31,382 nt of DNA from JAKASV01 sp964595035 (GCA_964595035.1 CAZQNW010000006.1:1-31382), one strand, 5' to 3'; positions 14,752 through 24,086 are shown, numbered from the stretch's first letter. Numbers and translations are program-made. The notes: generated by a model from the letters alone, not told the origin.

Positions 14752-15234
14752 TTACAACACGTATCTCCTCTTAAATACTTTTTCACGAATAGAACCATCA
14801 TTGAACTCAAGGTCTATACGATCCTCATGATATAGTGACTTCATAGTGCCCGCATATACAACCAAGCGAATCCTTCTAAGATTCTTAACTTCATCCGGAG
14901 CAATAAAAATATATCCTAAGCTGACTATTCTCTTTCCTGCACTCGGCTTTTCACTATAAATAGAAATACGAATATGATAATCACTCACAGGCAAGTTTAC
15001 GTCTGTGCCCTTAACTTCAGGGATACCATCCCAAACGACAGGATCAGAAGAAAGGCCTTTCACATTTTTAGAGATTTTAAAATAATAAGACTGTAAATCT
15101 GAATTGCAAACTGTAACTGTGACTTGTCTTTCTTTAACTGTTCCCGTTTCTGTTTCAAGTGCTACTTCTGCTGCCGCATACATACTGCCTACAAGGCATA
15201 TCGATAAAAGAATGAGCATATTCTGAATCTTCAT
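14752..15234 (-). CDS. Exported protein of unknown function
   Basis: 160 residues with a clear signal peptide (MKIQNMLILLSICLVGSMYAAA) and AAGGAG 8 nt before the ATG. The mature part is predicted mostly beta-strand (VTVTVCNSDLQSYYFKI, YHIRISIYSEKP, IRLVVYAGTMKSLYHE), consistent with a small immunoglobulin-like or beta-sandwich domain. It has a single cysteine after the signal and a basic tail (REKVFKRRYVL). No family recognised. It converges with the PP2C gene across a shared terminator. Confidence 0.7.
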   Translation of the reverse strand: MKIQNMLILLSICLVGSMYAAAEVALETETGTVKERQVTVTVCNSDLQSYYFKISKNVKGLSSDPVVWDGIPEVKGTDVNLPVSDYHIRISIYSEKPSAGKRIVSLGYIFIAPDEVKNLRRIRLVVYAGTMKSLYHEDRIDLEFNDGSIREKVFKRRYVL

Positions 15235-15370
15235 GATTCAATCTCCTTTTTAAAAAATAACAAACACCAATAACCATTCGCTCTAAATTAATAATACCTG
15301 AAATAAATATTAAAAATCAAGAATATTGATATATAATATAAAAATACGACTTATTTACATGTAATAAATA

Positions 15371-16831
15371 TTAAGCTAAATATTTTTTGAGAAGCTCATG
15401 TATGACTTTTGGATTACCTTTGCCCTTTGTTTTTGCCATAGCCTGCCCGACAAAGAACCCAAATAATTTTTCGGTTCCGGCTTTATAACGCATAACCTCC
15501 TGCGGATTACTGGCAATAACCTCTTTAACAATCAATTCAAGCTCATCAACGGAACCTATTTGCTCAAGTCCTTTAGATTTTACAAGTTCAACAGGCTCGC
15601 CGCCTTCACTGGCAATTGTTTCAAATACTTCTTTTGCTGCCGGACCATTAATAACTCCCCGATCAAGCATATCCAAAATTGCGGCAAGTTTAGCCGGGGT
15701 TACCTTGCATTGCGCTACGGTAATTCTATGTTCATTAACATAGCCTAGTACATCCCGCAACACCCAGTTAATAAGCTGTTTACTGGAAGTATATCGTGCT
15801 GCTTGTTCAAAATAATCAGATAATGGACGATCTTCTATCAAAATCCCTGCCTCGTATACCGAAAGACCTTTTTCGTTAACAAGACGATCAAATTTTTCAT
15901 AAGGCAATTCAGGCAACTGGGATTTCATAGAAGAAATCCAGGCATCATTGATTTCTAAGATAGGTAAATCCGGATCATGAAAATAACGATAATCGGCAGC
16001 CTCTTCTTTAGAACGCATAACATATGTTTTTTTATCCTTGCTATCCCATAAACGTGTTTCTTGGCGAAGCTTTTTGCCTGTTTCTAAAGATTCGATTTGC
16101 CGTTTAATTTCATACTCAATTGCATCAGAAATATATTTGAATGAGTTAATATTTTTAAGTTCGATCTTTGTGCCTAACGTTTGGCAATCTTTTTTGCGTA
16201 CCGAAATATTAGTATCAGCTCTAAATGCACCTTCTTCCATATTTCCGGTACAGATTCCCAAATAGGTGACAATAGCATGCAAGGCCTTAAGATATTCACG
16301 TGCTTCATATGAGCTTGAAATATCAGGATAACTAACAATCTCAAGCAATGGTGTCCCCGCCCGATTAAAATCAATTAAACTTTCATTAGTAATACCGGCA
16401 TGAATACTTTTACCGGCATCCTCCTCCATATGAATTCTGATCAAACGGATCTTTTTTATACTGCCATCTTCAAGTCTAATGGGTACATAACCGTTAAGAC
16501 ATATAGGATCGTTACTTTGAGTAATCTGGTAGTTTTTGGGTAAATCCGGATAAAAATAATGTTTGCGGGCAAACGTACAACGTTTATTAATGGTACAATG
16601 CGTTGCAAGACCCAGTAAAATAGCATAGTCCACTACACGTTTATTAAGAACTGGAAGAGTCCCAGGTTGGCCTGTGCAAACACCACAAATGTTCTGATTT
16701 GCCAATTGTCCCGGCATGTTAGCGCATGAGCAAAAAATCTTACTTTTGGTCGACAATTGCACATGAACCTCAATTCCGACGTTGGTTACATAATCTAAAT
16801 GAGTCGAAGGAATAGCTTTCTGATCTGCCAT
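15371..16831 (-). CDS. gatB: Aspartyl/glutamyl-tRNA(Asn/Gln) amidotransferase subunit B
   Basis: 486 residues, the normal length. Opens with the family signature GIEVHVQLSTKSKIFCSC, then NICGVCTGQPGTLPVLN and YFYPDLPKNYQITQ, and later HMEEDAGKSIH and DFNRAGTPLLEIVS. The tRNA-binding YqeY-like tail is present (MAKTKGKGNPKVIHELLKK). GatB binds the misacylated Glu-tRNA(Gln) or Asp-tRNA(Asn) and activates it for amidation by GatA-derived ammonia, so the organism likely uses the indirect route for Gln and/or Asn charging. gatA and gatC are not adjacent. AAAGGA precedes the ATG. It lies 81 nt downstream of rng, same strand. Confidence 0.96.
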   Translation of the reverse strand: MADQKAIPSTHLDYVTNVGIEVHVQLSTKSKIFCSCANMPGQLANQNICGVCTGQPGTLPVLNKRVVDYAILLGLATHCTINKRCTFARKHYFYPDLPKNYQITQSNDPICLNGYVPIRLEDGSIKKIRLIRIHMEEDAGKSIHAGITNESLIDFNRAGTPLLEIVSYPDISSSYEAREYLKALHAIVTYLGICTGNMEEGAFRADTNISVRKKDCQTLGTKIELKNINSFKYISDAIEYEIKRQIESLETGKKLRQETRLWDSKDKKTYVMRSKEEAADYRYFHDPDLPILEINDAWISSMKSQLPELPYEKFDRLVNEKGLSVYEAGILIEDRPLSDYFEQAARYTSSKQLINWVLRDVLGYVNEHRITVAQCKVTPAKLAAILDMLDRGVINGPAAKEVFETIASEGGEPVELVKSKGLEQIGSVDELELIVKEVIASNPQEVMRYKAGTEKLFGFFVGQAMAKTKGKGNPKVIHELLKKYLA

Positions 16832-16912
16832 ATCTGTTCCTTTAAATGTGCAAGAGTGACTAATTAACTATATATACAGCATTTTTACATAAAAATACTT
16901 ATAGTTATAGTA

Positions 16913-18424
16913 TCACTTTTTTTCAATTTTGTATTGATCTATAGCCATAGTATCTTTACGAACAACGGTAATCTTGCAATTAAAGGATTTTTCAAGCTCT
17001 AAAATGGCATTATATTCTAACGTTGTTATATGCTCGAACACTGCGGGAGATACTACAAGTTGCACGTCATGCCCATAACGTTTGCTGCTTAATTCTGTTT
17101 TTAGTTTTCTTAGTATTGCATAGGTTTGAGTTGGAACAGACTTAACAAAACCATATCCCGTACACATAGGGCAGGTATTGGTGAGCGTCTGGACAAGAGT
17201 CTTCCCGGAACGTTTTCTTGTCATCTGAACAAGCCCGAATTCAGACACTTTTAAAACAACCGACTGGAATTTATCCCGTTCTTTGAGTTTTTGGTCAAAG
17301 AAATTAAAGAGACGCTGTCTATGTTCCGCTTCAGCCATATCGATAAAATCAATAACTATAAGACCACCAATATTGCGTAGCCTCAACTGCCTTACACATT
17401 CTTCAGCAGCCTCCATGTTAGTTTTCAATATGGTATCTTCCATGGAACCTTTGCCTGTGAAGCTTCCTGTGTTAACGTCAATAACGGTCATAGCTTCAGT
17501 TGTTTCAATTATTAACGAACCACCGGATTTAAGGGGAACTTTTTTATGCAGCGCCTTATCAATCTGTTCTTGAACATTATAATATTCAAAAATATTTACA
17601 GGCTCAGCAAAGTAGTTTACCTTTTGCGCAAATTCAGGAGCGACCATTTTTATAAACTTGTAGATTTCATTTTGATTTTCTTTGTTATCCGTAATAATCG
17701 CTTCCACGTCTTCGTCGAGCTGATCTCTAACAACCTGAAGTGATAACTCCAGATCTTCATATATTTTTTCTGATGGCTTAGCCTCGTTAAAGCGTTTTTG
17801 TATAGTATTCCATGTCTCGATCAAAAAACGAACATCCTTACAAAGATCTTTTGCCGACATCCCCTCAGCATTCGTACGTATAATCGCACCCATACCTTCA
17901 GGCAGTTGCTCCTTAACTATATCCTTAAGTCGTGCCCGCTCTTTGCGATCTTCAATTTTTTTAGATACACCAAGTCTTGGTATATTAGGTAATAACACAA
18001 CAACACGTCCGGGTAACGTAAAACATGTTGTTAGCTTAGCACCCTTTTCATAAATAGGTTCTTTGCTAACCTGCACTAAAACGGGTTCACCGACTTTAAA
18101 AATCTTAGCAACATCTAAAGCTTTTTTTAAAGAAACCTGCTGTTCTTTATGTCCTTCAGGTTCATCAATAATCGCACCACTGAATCTATTAATAGCAAGC
18201 TCTCTATCAATTTCTGAAATATGAAGAAACCCTGCTTTTTCTTGCCCTATATCAACAAAAACTGTCTGAATACCAGGCAATATCGTTGCAACAATTCCCT
18301 TAAAAAACGAGCGCTCTAAGGTTTTTTCAGCATGCGACGAAAAATATATATTTTCGAGTACACCATCTTTTGTAATAGCTATTCTCGTTTGCCAGGGATC
18401 CTTATTTATCAGAATCTTTTTCAT
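16913..18424 (-). CDS. rng: Ribonuclease G/E-type endoribonuclease
   Basis: 503 residues. S1-like RNA-binding region at 35-135 (VFVDIGQEKAGFLHISEID), then RNase-E motifs: IIRTNAEGMS (181-190), the catalytic Asp pair D316 in VIDVNTGSFTG and D359 in IVIDFIDM, the 5'-phosphate/active-site MTRKRSGK, and the zinc link C418-PM-C421. It is essentially the catalytic half only, like RNase G, without RNase E's long degradosome scaffold. Acts in rRNA maturation and mRNA turnover. The ribosome-binding site is weak (AGG 13 nt upstream). Could equally be named a short rne. Confidence 0.93.
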   Translation of the reverse strand: MKKILINKDPWQTRIAITKDGVLENIYFSSHAEKTLERSFFKGIVATILPGIQTVFVDIGQEKAGFLHISEIDRELAINRFSGAIIDEPEGHKEQQVSLKKALDVAKIFKVGEPVLVQVSKEPIYEKGAKLTTCFTLPGRVVVLLPNIPRLGVSKKIEDRKERARLKDIVKEQLPEGMGAIIRTNAEGMSAKDLCKDVRFLIETWNTIQKRFNEAKPSEKIYEDLELSLQVVRDQLDEDVEAIITDNKENQNEIYKFIKMVAPEFAQKVNYFAEPVNIFEYYNVQEQIDKALHKKVPLKSGGSLIIETTEAMTVIDVNTGSFTGKGSMEDTILKTNMEAAEECVRQLRLRNIGGLIVIDFIDMAEAEHRQRLFNFFDQKLKERDKFQSVVLKVSEFGLVQMTRKRSGKTLVQTLTNTCPMCTGYGFVKSVPTQTYAILRKLKTELSSKRYGHDVQLVVSPAVFEHITTLEYNAILELEKSFNCKITVVRKDTMAIDQYKIEKK

Positions 18425-18603
18425 ACTATAAGCCTATACTTCAAACATTGTTGTTTGTGTCTGCATAATACTGCCTTCATTCATTAATATAAATGATCTT
18501 AGTGAGAATGAGTAGATCTTTGCGAAAAGGTGTGGTAAAATCCCCTATGTTCCGTATTAGTTAAAGAATAAGTATTATGTTGTTTAACCATATCGAGGGT
18601 GTT

Positions 18604-19302
18604 ATGAATAGTCCTATAAAAAAGGGTAGCGTATTGTTACTCGTTATGTTACTAAGTATTGCCGGTTGTGGAAAAAAGAAAAAATACGCGGAAAAACCTA
18701 AGGCAAACAGCAAAGAATCAACAGTTTCCATGCCACTTACACAAGACAAGAAAGAATTAAGCAGCGTATTTGATGATGATATAGCTGAATTTGCATTGTT
18801 AGACGAAACAACCGACGCAGAGTGTAAAAAGCAAGTTCCTGTAGCAATACATGACGGCAACGCAACTGATGAAGATATGGGTGACGAATTTACATGGATA
18901 GATGAGGCTGATGAAACAGGAAAGGATCTTAAGACTGTATATTTTGATTTTGATAAATATGCAATAAAGCATGATCAAGAAACAACCGTTGCTCATGATA
19001 TTGAAGTTTTAAAACAAATAATTGCACAAGCAGAAAAAGATGGTAAAAAAGTAACAGTTGTTATTGAAGGACACGCATGCCATTCAGCAGGATCTGCTTC
19101 TTATAACTTAGCATTATCTGAAAAGCGAGCAAAGGTCTTAAAGGATCGTTTGGTACAAGCCGGCATTCCAAATGCCAATATCAAAATTGTCGGCCGCGGA
19201 CAAGAATGCCCAGCATTAACTTCAGATGGCAAACCGGTTACCGGGTCCCGCGAAGCTCAATGGCTCAATAGACGCGATGAATTAAATATTATCCGAGCAT
19301 AA
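18604..19302 (+). CDS. pal: Pal/OmpA-family peptidoglycan-associated lipoprotein
   Basis: 232 residues from ATG 18604, preceded by GAGGG; the ATG at 18577 lacks a site. Lipoprotein signal with lipobox LSIAGC (lipidated C22), then a Lys-rich and acidic linker to about residue 110. The OmpA-C domain follows: VYFDFDKYAIKHD, VVIEGHACHSAGSASYNLALSEKRA, VLKDRLVQAGI and IVGRGQECP...WLNRRDELNI. This domain binds diaminopimelate peptidoglycan, tying the outer membrane to the wall. It implies a Gram-negative envelope, though no tol genes are adjacent. A G/C-rich terminator follows directly. Confidence 0.9.
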   Translation: MNSPIKKGSVLLLVMLLSIAGCGKKKKYAEKPKANSKESTVSMPLTQDKKELSSVFDDDIAEFALLDETTDAECKKQVPVAIHDGNATDEDMGDEFTWIDEADETGKDLKTVYFDFDKYAIKHDQETTVAHDIEVLKQIIAQAEKDGKKVTVVIEGHACHSAGSASYNLALSEKRAKVLKDRLVQAGIPNANIKIVGRGQECPALTSDGKPVTGSREAQWLNRRDELNIIRA

Positions 19303-19330
19303 TAGCTTTTTATAACGATATAGTAGTTGT

Positions 19331-19357
19331 GGGCTGCATTTCTGCAGCCCTTCTTTA
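19331..19357 (+). terminator. Rho-independent terminator after pal
   Basis: GGGCTGCA/TGCAGCCC 8-bp stem with a TTTC loop (19331-19350), followed by TTCTTTA. About 28 nt after the pal stop codon. Confidence 0.85.
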
Positions 19358-19455
19358 TGCATTACTTAATACAAGTTAGATAATTCAAAAGATTACACAT
19401 ACTTATCCAGAAAAACTAAACAAGACCGTTCATCTTCAGTAATGATGAAATATAA

Positions 19456-20652
19456 TTATTGAAGTCGTGACTTTTTACCATACGCAAACATAAGGTTGCC
19501 GTACTTCAATGATGGTCTTAACATACGAGCAATACGATTTCGCACTCTTTCAGGAGTATCTTTTAACGGCAAAAGGCTAATATTATGCCTTACTTCGGCC
19601 AGTAATCCAGGATCTTGTAAATATTGTTCTAAATATAAAGGAAGTTCAGCGTAATTTTTAATCACAGCACCCAATCCGTGACTTTCAGTAAATTTATGGT
19701 TAAAACGCTCCCATACTAATGACGAAGAGGTTGCATCAAGTATCATAGGTAAATTCATATGAATTGCTTCACAAAAGCTTGCTGTTCCCGACTTTGTAAT
19801 AAGAATATCCGAAACAGCCATATAGTCTGATATTCTATTGGTCTCTTCGATAATATCCATAGTAATCCAAGGAGGAAGCATAATAGAAGCAAGTGCACTT
19901 TTAATCGTCTGCAATTTACCTATACATACGAGAAGATGAAGAGGTGTTTGCAAACCTTTAATGTGTCTGACGCAATGAACAATAGAACTTGCTCCCTGAG
20001 AACCCATCATAACCATAACAACAGGTTTATGCTTTTCGATACCCATCGCAGCTTTTAACGCGTCACGACTTTTTACTTCGAAAAATTCCGGACGTAAAGG
20101 AAACCCTTCATATGTAATATAATGATCACAAATTCCTTTATCATAAGCATGTTGAACAATCGAATAATCGTTAAATATTAAGCTTAAATGAAATTTGTTA
20201 TACGAAGGATGTTGAACATTATACACAAATGAACGAATATCAAGATCCGTAGGCATTAACAAAAAAGGAATATCCAATTCTTGAGCAGCCTGCAAAATTA
20301 TTTTGTTAAATATTGGAATTACCGAAATTACCATATCGGCATTTGTATCTTTAAGGTATTGCATTATGCGTTTGCGCATAAACGGTTCAAAGGGCACAAA
20401 ACAGATACGTCCAATGCGATAAATTAAATTTAAAAGCCACCACTGATTATACGGAGTAATTGCGTTATAAGCAGCTTCACCGCTGCATTTTCCGAATGAA
20501 GCTAAATAAATCGGATCAAAATATTTAAGAACATCGGCAAGCAGATAGACCTGGATTACCTCGTAATCATCTTTCAAATATGTCGCCAACGCATTGCTTG
20601 CCGACATATGTCCGCCTCCGCCAGGGCTTGTAAATATAATAATTTTCTGCAT
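19456..20652 (-). CDS. MGDG-synthase/MurG-like glycosyltransferase (GT28 type)
   Basis: 398 residues. The N-terminal acceptor domain starts IIIFTSPGGGGHMSASNAL, the MGDG-synthase/UgtP glycine loop, with an aromatic membrane-facing patch (PYNQWWLLNLIYRIGRICF). It then shows VISVIPIFNKI. The C-terminal donor domain has VMVMMGSQGASSIV and the nucleotide-sugar-binding ITKSGTASFCEAIHMNLPMIL. It would transfer a sugar from UDP-sugar to diacylglycerol at the inner membrane, making a glycolipid. Sugar and acceptor are not determined by the sequence. GGAG lies before the ATG. It stands alone, 87 nt downstream of mnmE, on the same strand. Confidence 0.82.
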   Translation of the reverse strand: MQKIIIFTSPGGGGHMSASNALATYLKDDYEVIQVYLLADVLKYFDPIYLASFGKCSGEAAYNAITPYNQWWLLNLIYRIGRICFVPFEPFMRKRIMQYLKDTNADMVISVIPIFNKIILQAAQELDIPFLLMPTDLDIRSFVYNVQHPSYNKFHLSLIFNDYSIVQHAYDKGICDHYITYEGFPLRPEFFEVKSRDALKAAMGIEKHKPVVMVMMGSQGASSIVHCVRHIKGLQTPLHLLVCIGKLQTIKSALASIMLPPWITMDIIEETNRISDYMAVSDILITKSGTASFCEAIHMNLPMILDATSSSLVWERFNHKFTESHGLGAVIKNYAELPLYLEQYLQDPGLLAEVRHNISLLPLKDTPERVRNRIARMLRPSLKYGNLMFAYGKKSRLQ

Positions 20653-20739
20653 AGCAGTTCTCCAACCAATCTTTCTAATTTCACAATAATATAATTTATA
20701 TCAATAGAGCAATAGTTTAGCAGTATATGACAATTTTTT

Positions 20740-22116
20740 TTATTTGCCAACACAAAATTGCTTAAAGATAAGATCCATACCCTTTTCTGTAATCGTACGG
20801 CCGGAAAGCTCTGATATACACACTAAAGCATCTTGTATATGGACAGAAACCAGTTCATATTGAACCGGTGCAACAAGCATACTCTGAATATCGTTAACTT
20901 TCTGATCGAGTGTTTTCAATAACTGAACTTGACGCTCAGTAAGTAAAAAAGGAGCATCTATCGTTTCAAATATATGAGAAATTTTATCTTCTATGATTTT
21001 TTCAAGCATAGCAATGTTATGCTTTGTTTTGCACGAACAATCTATGTAACTATATTTAAGTTCTTTGTTGTTTTTTAGTTCCTTATCTACTTTGTTTCTG
21101 ACAACTATTATTTTGTCTTGATATTTTTTTATGCAATCAGAATAAAACTCAAGCTCAGCTTGCGTCATCATCCGTGAGCAATCTTCAACAAGGATAACAA
21201 TGTCAGCAAGGCCAGCTTCATCGAATGATCTTTTTATACCTTGCTGTTCAATAATATCATTCGTTTGCCTAATTCCTGCTGTATCAATAAGGGTCCAATA
21301 GTTTCCATTTTTATATAAACCTGCCTCAACCGTGTCTCTGGTTGTTCCCGGAATATCCGTAACAATAGCCCTTTCTTTTCCCACTAAAGCATTAAACAAA
21401 GAGGATTTGCCAACATTTACCGAACCCAGTAACACAATGCGAATACCATTCCTTAAATGCTGTTGCTGCTCAAAAGATGATGCTATACGTTCAATTCTTG
21501 TACTGATTTTTTTAAATATTTCGGCTAACTGCACATCAAAGCTCATTTCTTCGTCAAGAAACTCAAAACTTGCTTCGGTTAAAGCAAGTGATGACAACAA
21601 AAGTTGTTCGAGCTCAGAAATCCACGAAGAGAGACTCCCTTCAAGTTGAGCCAGGGACTGCTTTAAGGCAGTACTCGTATGAGCATGTATTAATTCACGC
21701 ACAGCCTCTGCCTGAACAAGATCGATTTTATTGTGCATTACTGCACGTCGTGTAAATTCACCTTGTTCAGCAATACGTGCACCATAAGCTATAGCTACGT
21801 TGATAATATCGGAAATAATAAAAGGATTATTGTGACACGTTATTTCTACTGTATGTTCACCGGTATACGTACGCGGCCCATGCATAAGTAAAAAAAGAAC
21901 CTGATCAATGTGCTCCCCCTTGGGTGAAATGACATATCCGAAATGAATAGTATGCGTCGGCAATTCGCGCAATGTTTTGCCGGAAGCAAGCTTACTTATT
22001 GATGAAGCAATTTCTATAGCATCGGGTCCCGAAAGCCTCAATAATGCTATGGCACCGCTTCCTTTTGGCGTGCATTGCGCGATAATGGTTTGCTCGTGTG
22101 TTGTCAACAATGTCAT
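20740..22116 (-). CDS. mnmE: tRNA uridine-34 modification GTPase MnmE (TrmE)
   Basis: 458 residues, standard length. N-terminal folate-binding domain (PRTYTGEHTVEITCHNNPFI, FTRRAVMHNKIDLVQAEAV). The GTPase domain is inserted in the helical domain: G1 GSVNVGKSS (231-239), switch PGTTRD, G3 DTAG (278-281) and G4 NKVD (341-344). It ends in the C-terminal FCVGK whose Cys is conserved. With MnmG it installs the (carboxymethyl)aminomethyl group at wobble U34. Its ATG overlaps the stop of the jag-like gene (ATGA), matching the widespread jag-mnmE pairing. Confidence 0.97.
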   Translation of the reverse strand: MTLLTTHEQTIIAQCTPKGSGAIALLRLSGPDAIEIASSISKLASGKTLRELPTHTIHFGYVISPKGEHIDQVLFLLMHGPRTYTGEHTVEITCHNNPFIISDIINVAIAYGARIAEQGEFTRRAVMHNKIDLVQAEAVRELIHAHTSTALKQSLAQLEGSLSSWISELEQLLLSSLALTEASFEFLDEEMSFDVQLAEIFKKISTRIERIASSFEQQQHLRNGIRIVLLGSVNVGKSSLFNALVGKERAIVTDIPGTTRDTVEAGLYKNGNYWTLIDTAGIRQTNDIIEQQGIKRSFDEAGLADIVILVEDCSRMMTQAELEFYSDCIKKYQDKIIVVRNKVDKELKNNKELKYSYIDCSCKTKHNIAMLEKIIEDKISHIFETIDAPFLLTERQVQLLKTLDQKVNDIQSMLVAPVQYELVSVHIQDALVCISELSGRTITEKGMDLIFKQFCVGK

Positions 22117-22721
22117 GAAGCTCTCGTAATAACAACTTTATAGCCACGCAATCCACGTTTAAACTTATGCCTCAACGCTTGCAAGAGCAAATGAGCCCAA
22201 TTTTTGAAAAGTTGCTGTTCTTTTCTTTTATCTTGTAATACAGGCCCATCAAAACGAATGGTTAAAAAGTAATGCTTCGCTTCGGTTGAAAAAGAAACAT
22301 GCGATTGGTCAATGGTCCTAAGCATTACATCTAACCACTGCTTACTTCCTTCTACAAGTTCAGGAGTCCATTTAGGTTGTTTCTGAACTTCCTGCTGCTT
22401 TACTTGTACCTGTTGCCGCAGGTTTTGAGTTTGGTCAGACTGATCCTGCTTTCTATCTTGGGACTTTACTGTTTGCTGAGTAGTTCCGTATGTACTTTTT
22501 TGTTGCTGACGAGACTGCTGTCGTTTAGCATCTCGAAGTTGTGTGGCAGGAGCCTCTTTATAGAAAATACCTATTTTTGCAGGTTTTTTTGTAAAACCAA
22601 AAAAGTTTTTTTCAGGTTCTTCAAATATACGTACAGAAAATTCCTGCGGTTTACCGGCCCTAATCCATCCGTTTTCTATTGCTTTTGAGATTGAAGATGC
22701 TTCTTCAATAATTGATTTCAT
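22113..22721 (-). CDS. jag: Jag/KhpB-like RNA-binding protein, R3H domain missing
   Basis: 202 residues. The N-terminal Jag_N domain (1-55) is clear: SISKAIENGWIRAG and the hallmark FEEPEKNFFGFTKKPAKIGI. A Gln-rich, low-complexity linker follows (60-115). The C-terminal part (WTPELVEGSKQWLDVML to VVITRAS) aligns in layout with the KH domain of Jag, but the usual GxxGxTL loop is not obvious and the R3H domain that normally ends the protein is absent. Jag/EloR proteins bind RNA and affect cell elongation. AAAGG precedes the ATG. A perfect TATAAT on the minus strand (22853-22848) may be part of its promoter. Coupled to mnmE by a 4-nt overlap. Confidence 0.78.
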   Translation of the reverse strand: MKSIIEEASSISKAIENGWIRAGKPQEFSVRIFEEPEKNFFGFTKKPAKIGIFYKEAPATQLRDAKRQQSRQQQKSTYGTTQQTVKSQDRKQDQSDQTQNLRQQVQVKQQEVQKQPKWTPELVEGSKQWLDVMLRTIDQSHVSFSTEAKHYFLTIRFDGPVLQDKRKEQQLFKNWAHLLLQALRHKFKRGLRGYKVVITRAS

Positions 22722-22902
22722 TGTTAAAACCTTTGCAATTTTTACGCATTTAGTAAATATTTGGAATTAAAATCATGCCTGCATTTTTCTATGTGGCTAA
22801 TCTCCGAAAAACTTTGTATATAAAAACACTATAGAAACGGGGCTAACATTATAGTATCAAAAACCGGCAAGATGTGCAACTTGATTAAAAATAGACAAAA
22901 AG

Positions 22903-22978
22903 TGGAGCGGGAAACGGGATTCGAACCCGCGACCTTTGCCTTGGCAAGGCAACGCTCTACCAGCTGAGCTATTCCCGC
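22903..22978 (-). tRNA. tRNA-Gly (anticodon GCC), CCA encoded
   Basis: 76 nt reading GCGGGAATAGCTCAGCTGGT onward. Acceptor stem GCGGGAA/TTCCCGC, D arm GCTC/GAGC, anticodon stem TTGCC/GGCAA with loop TTGCCAA (anticodon GCC at 22945-22943), T arm with TTCGAAT, discriminator T, and a genomically encoded CCA (22905-22903). Confidence 0.97.
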
Positions 22979-22989
22979 GTACGAGAGGT

Positions 22990-23018
22990 AATTTATCACG
23001 AGTTTAAATTTTATGCAA
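22990..23018 (-). promoter_or_regulatory. Promoter of the tRNA-Gly gene
   Basis: Minus strand TTGCAT (23018-23013), a 17-nt spacer and TAAATT (22995-22990), ending 11 nt before the mature tRNA 5' end. Confidence 0.55.
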
Positions 23019-23101
23019 ATTTTAGAGAAAAAAGTTAATATAGCCAAAGATAGTATTTGGAATTTTAATCGGCGTAACAAGATTATACATAAGGAAAGAC
23101 C

Positions 23102-23704
23102 ATGATACAGTATATATCAGGCACTATAAAAGAAGTCCTCGACCAGGCAGTCATAGTTGATATAGGGTCTTTAGGTTTGTACGTCGCTGTACCATCAAGC
23201 ATAAAATTCCATTCAGGACAAAAAATCACACTATCAATATACATGAATTGGAATACCGAAACAGGACCAAGCTTATTCGGATTTGAGCATGAGTTTGAAC
23301 GAACTGTCTTTACACTTATCATAGGGTGCTCAGGCATAGGCCCTAAAATTGCTCTCGCTATACTCGCACATTTGGGTGCGGAAGGATTTTTAGAAACCGT
23401 AAGCGCAGGTGATGAACGAGCTCTTAGCAAAGTTAATGGAATAGGTCCAAAAAAAGCAGAACAGATTATTGTACAGCTTAAACACAAAGTTAGCCAACTC
23501 ATTAGTTCCGGTAACGGTTGCTCTGACAACAGCAAAGCAAAAGTATTGCAAGAAGTATCGCAGGCGCTTGAGTCACTTCATTATACAAAAACTGAAATTT
23601 CTCAAGCAATGCAACATGTAACATCACATAATACAGCAGATAACTTGTCGTTTGACCAGTTACTTCGCCAAGCTTTGAGTTTCCTCTCTAAAAAGATACA
23701 ATAA
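23102..23704 (+). CDS. ruvA: Holliday junction branch-migration protein RuvA
   Basis: 200 residues, normal length. The N-terminal OB-fold domain begins MIQYISGTIKEVLDQAVIVD and includes GLYVAVP. Two helix-hairpin-helix motifs follow, at CSGIGPKIALAIL and VNGIGPKKAEQIIVQLK. A flexible linker (about 138-150) leads to the C-terminal three-helix domain that contacts RuvB (KVLQEVSQALESLHYTKTEI). It grips four-way junctions for the RuvB motor. ruvB and ruvC are not adjacent. AAGGAA lies 6 nt before the ATG. It converges on the next gene with only 5 nt between stop codons. Confidence 0.96.
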   Translation: MIQYISGTIKEVLDQAVIVDIGSLGLYVAVPSSIKFHSGQKITLSIYMNWNTETGPSLFGFEHEFERTVFTLIIGCSGIGPKIALAILAHLGAEGFLETVSAGDERALSKVNGIGPKKAEQIIVQLKHKVSQLISSGNGCSDNSKAKVLQEVSQALESLHYTKTEISQAMQHVTSHNTADNLSFDQLLRQALSFLSKKIQ

Positions 23705-23709
23705 GCAAA

Positions 23710-24054
23710 CTAGCGGCACTCTAGCATTAATGGACTTGATGGCCTACGAACATGCACACGGCATTTTATAAGATGTGCATCTTCCTCAAATTTACCATCC
23801 GTTTTAATAGAATCATGTGTCAATCTATCTGCCAATTTTTGCTCATAAGCAAGAGCTAAAGCAGGAGACTGCGCTCTCATTTCTTTTATAAGTCCTTGCG
23901 CTTTATACATATCGGCATCACACAAGGGTGCAGTTTTATTCAAAATGAGTCCCAATGCAGCCTTGATAATATGAGGTACACGGAGTCCTGCTGATTGCTC
24001 CATAGCATACACAAAAACACAGGAAAAAATCAGCATACAAAAACATCGTTTCAC
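23710..24054 (-). CDS. Small exported protein of unknown function, GTG start
   Basis: 114 residues starting at GTG 24054, chosen because AAGGGG lies 5 nt upstream and the frame opens directly on a signal peptide (MKRCFCMLIFSCVFVYA). The mature protein is mainly helical (RVPHIIKAALGLIL, MYKAQGLIKEMRA, ALALAYEQKLADRLTH) and ends with a basic, Cys-containing segment (IKCRVHVRRP...MLECR). No family recognised. Confidence 0.65.
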   Translation of the reverse strand: MKRCFCMLIFSCVFVYAMEQSAGLRVPHIIKAALGLILNKTAPLCDADMYKAQGLIKEMRAQSPALALAYEQKLADRLTHDSIKTDGKFEEDAHLIKCRVHVRRPSSPLMLECR

Positions 24055-24086
24055 AAGTCCCCTTTATGATGGTTATAATAAATAAC

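Noticed and set aside
22377..22688. 103-codon plus-strand frame inside the jag-like gene
   Set aside because: Leu/Phe-rich shadow of the Gln/Lys-rich linker on the opposite strand.
22829..23080. 83-codon minus-strand frame spanning the tRNA
   Set aside because: It reads straight through tRNA-Gly; the typical spurious peptide from a tRNA gene (AGIAQLVERCLAKAKVAGSNP).
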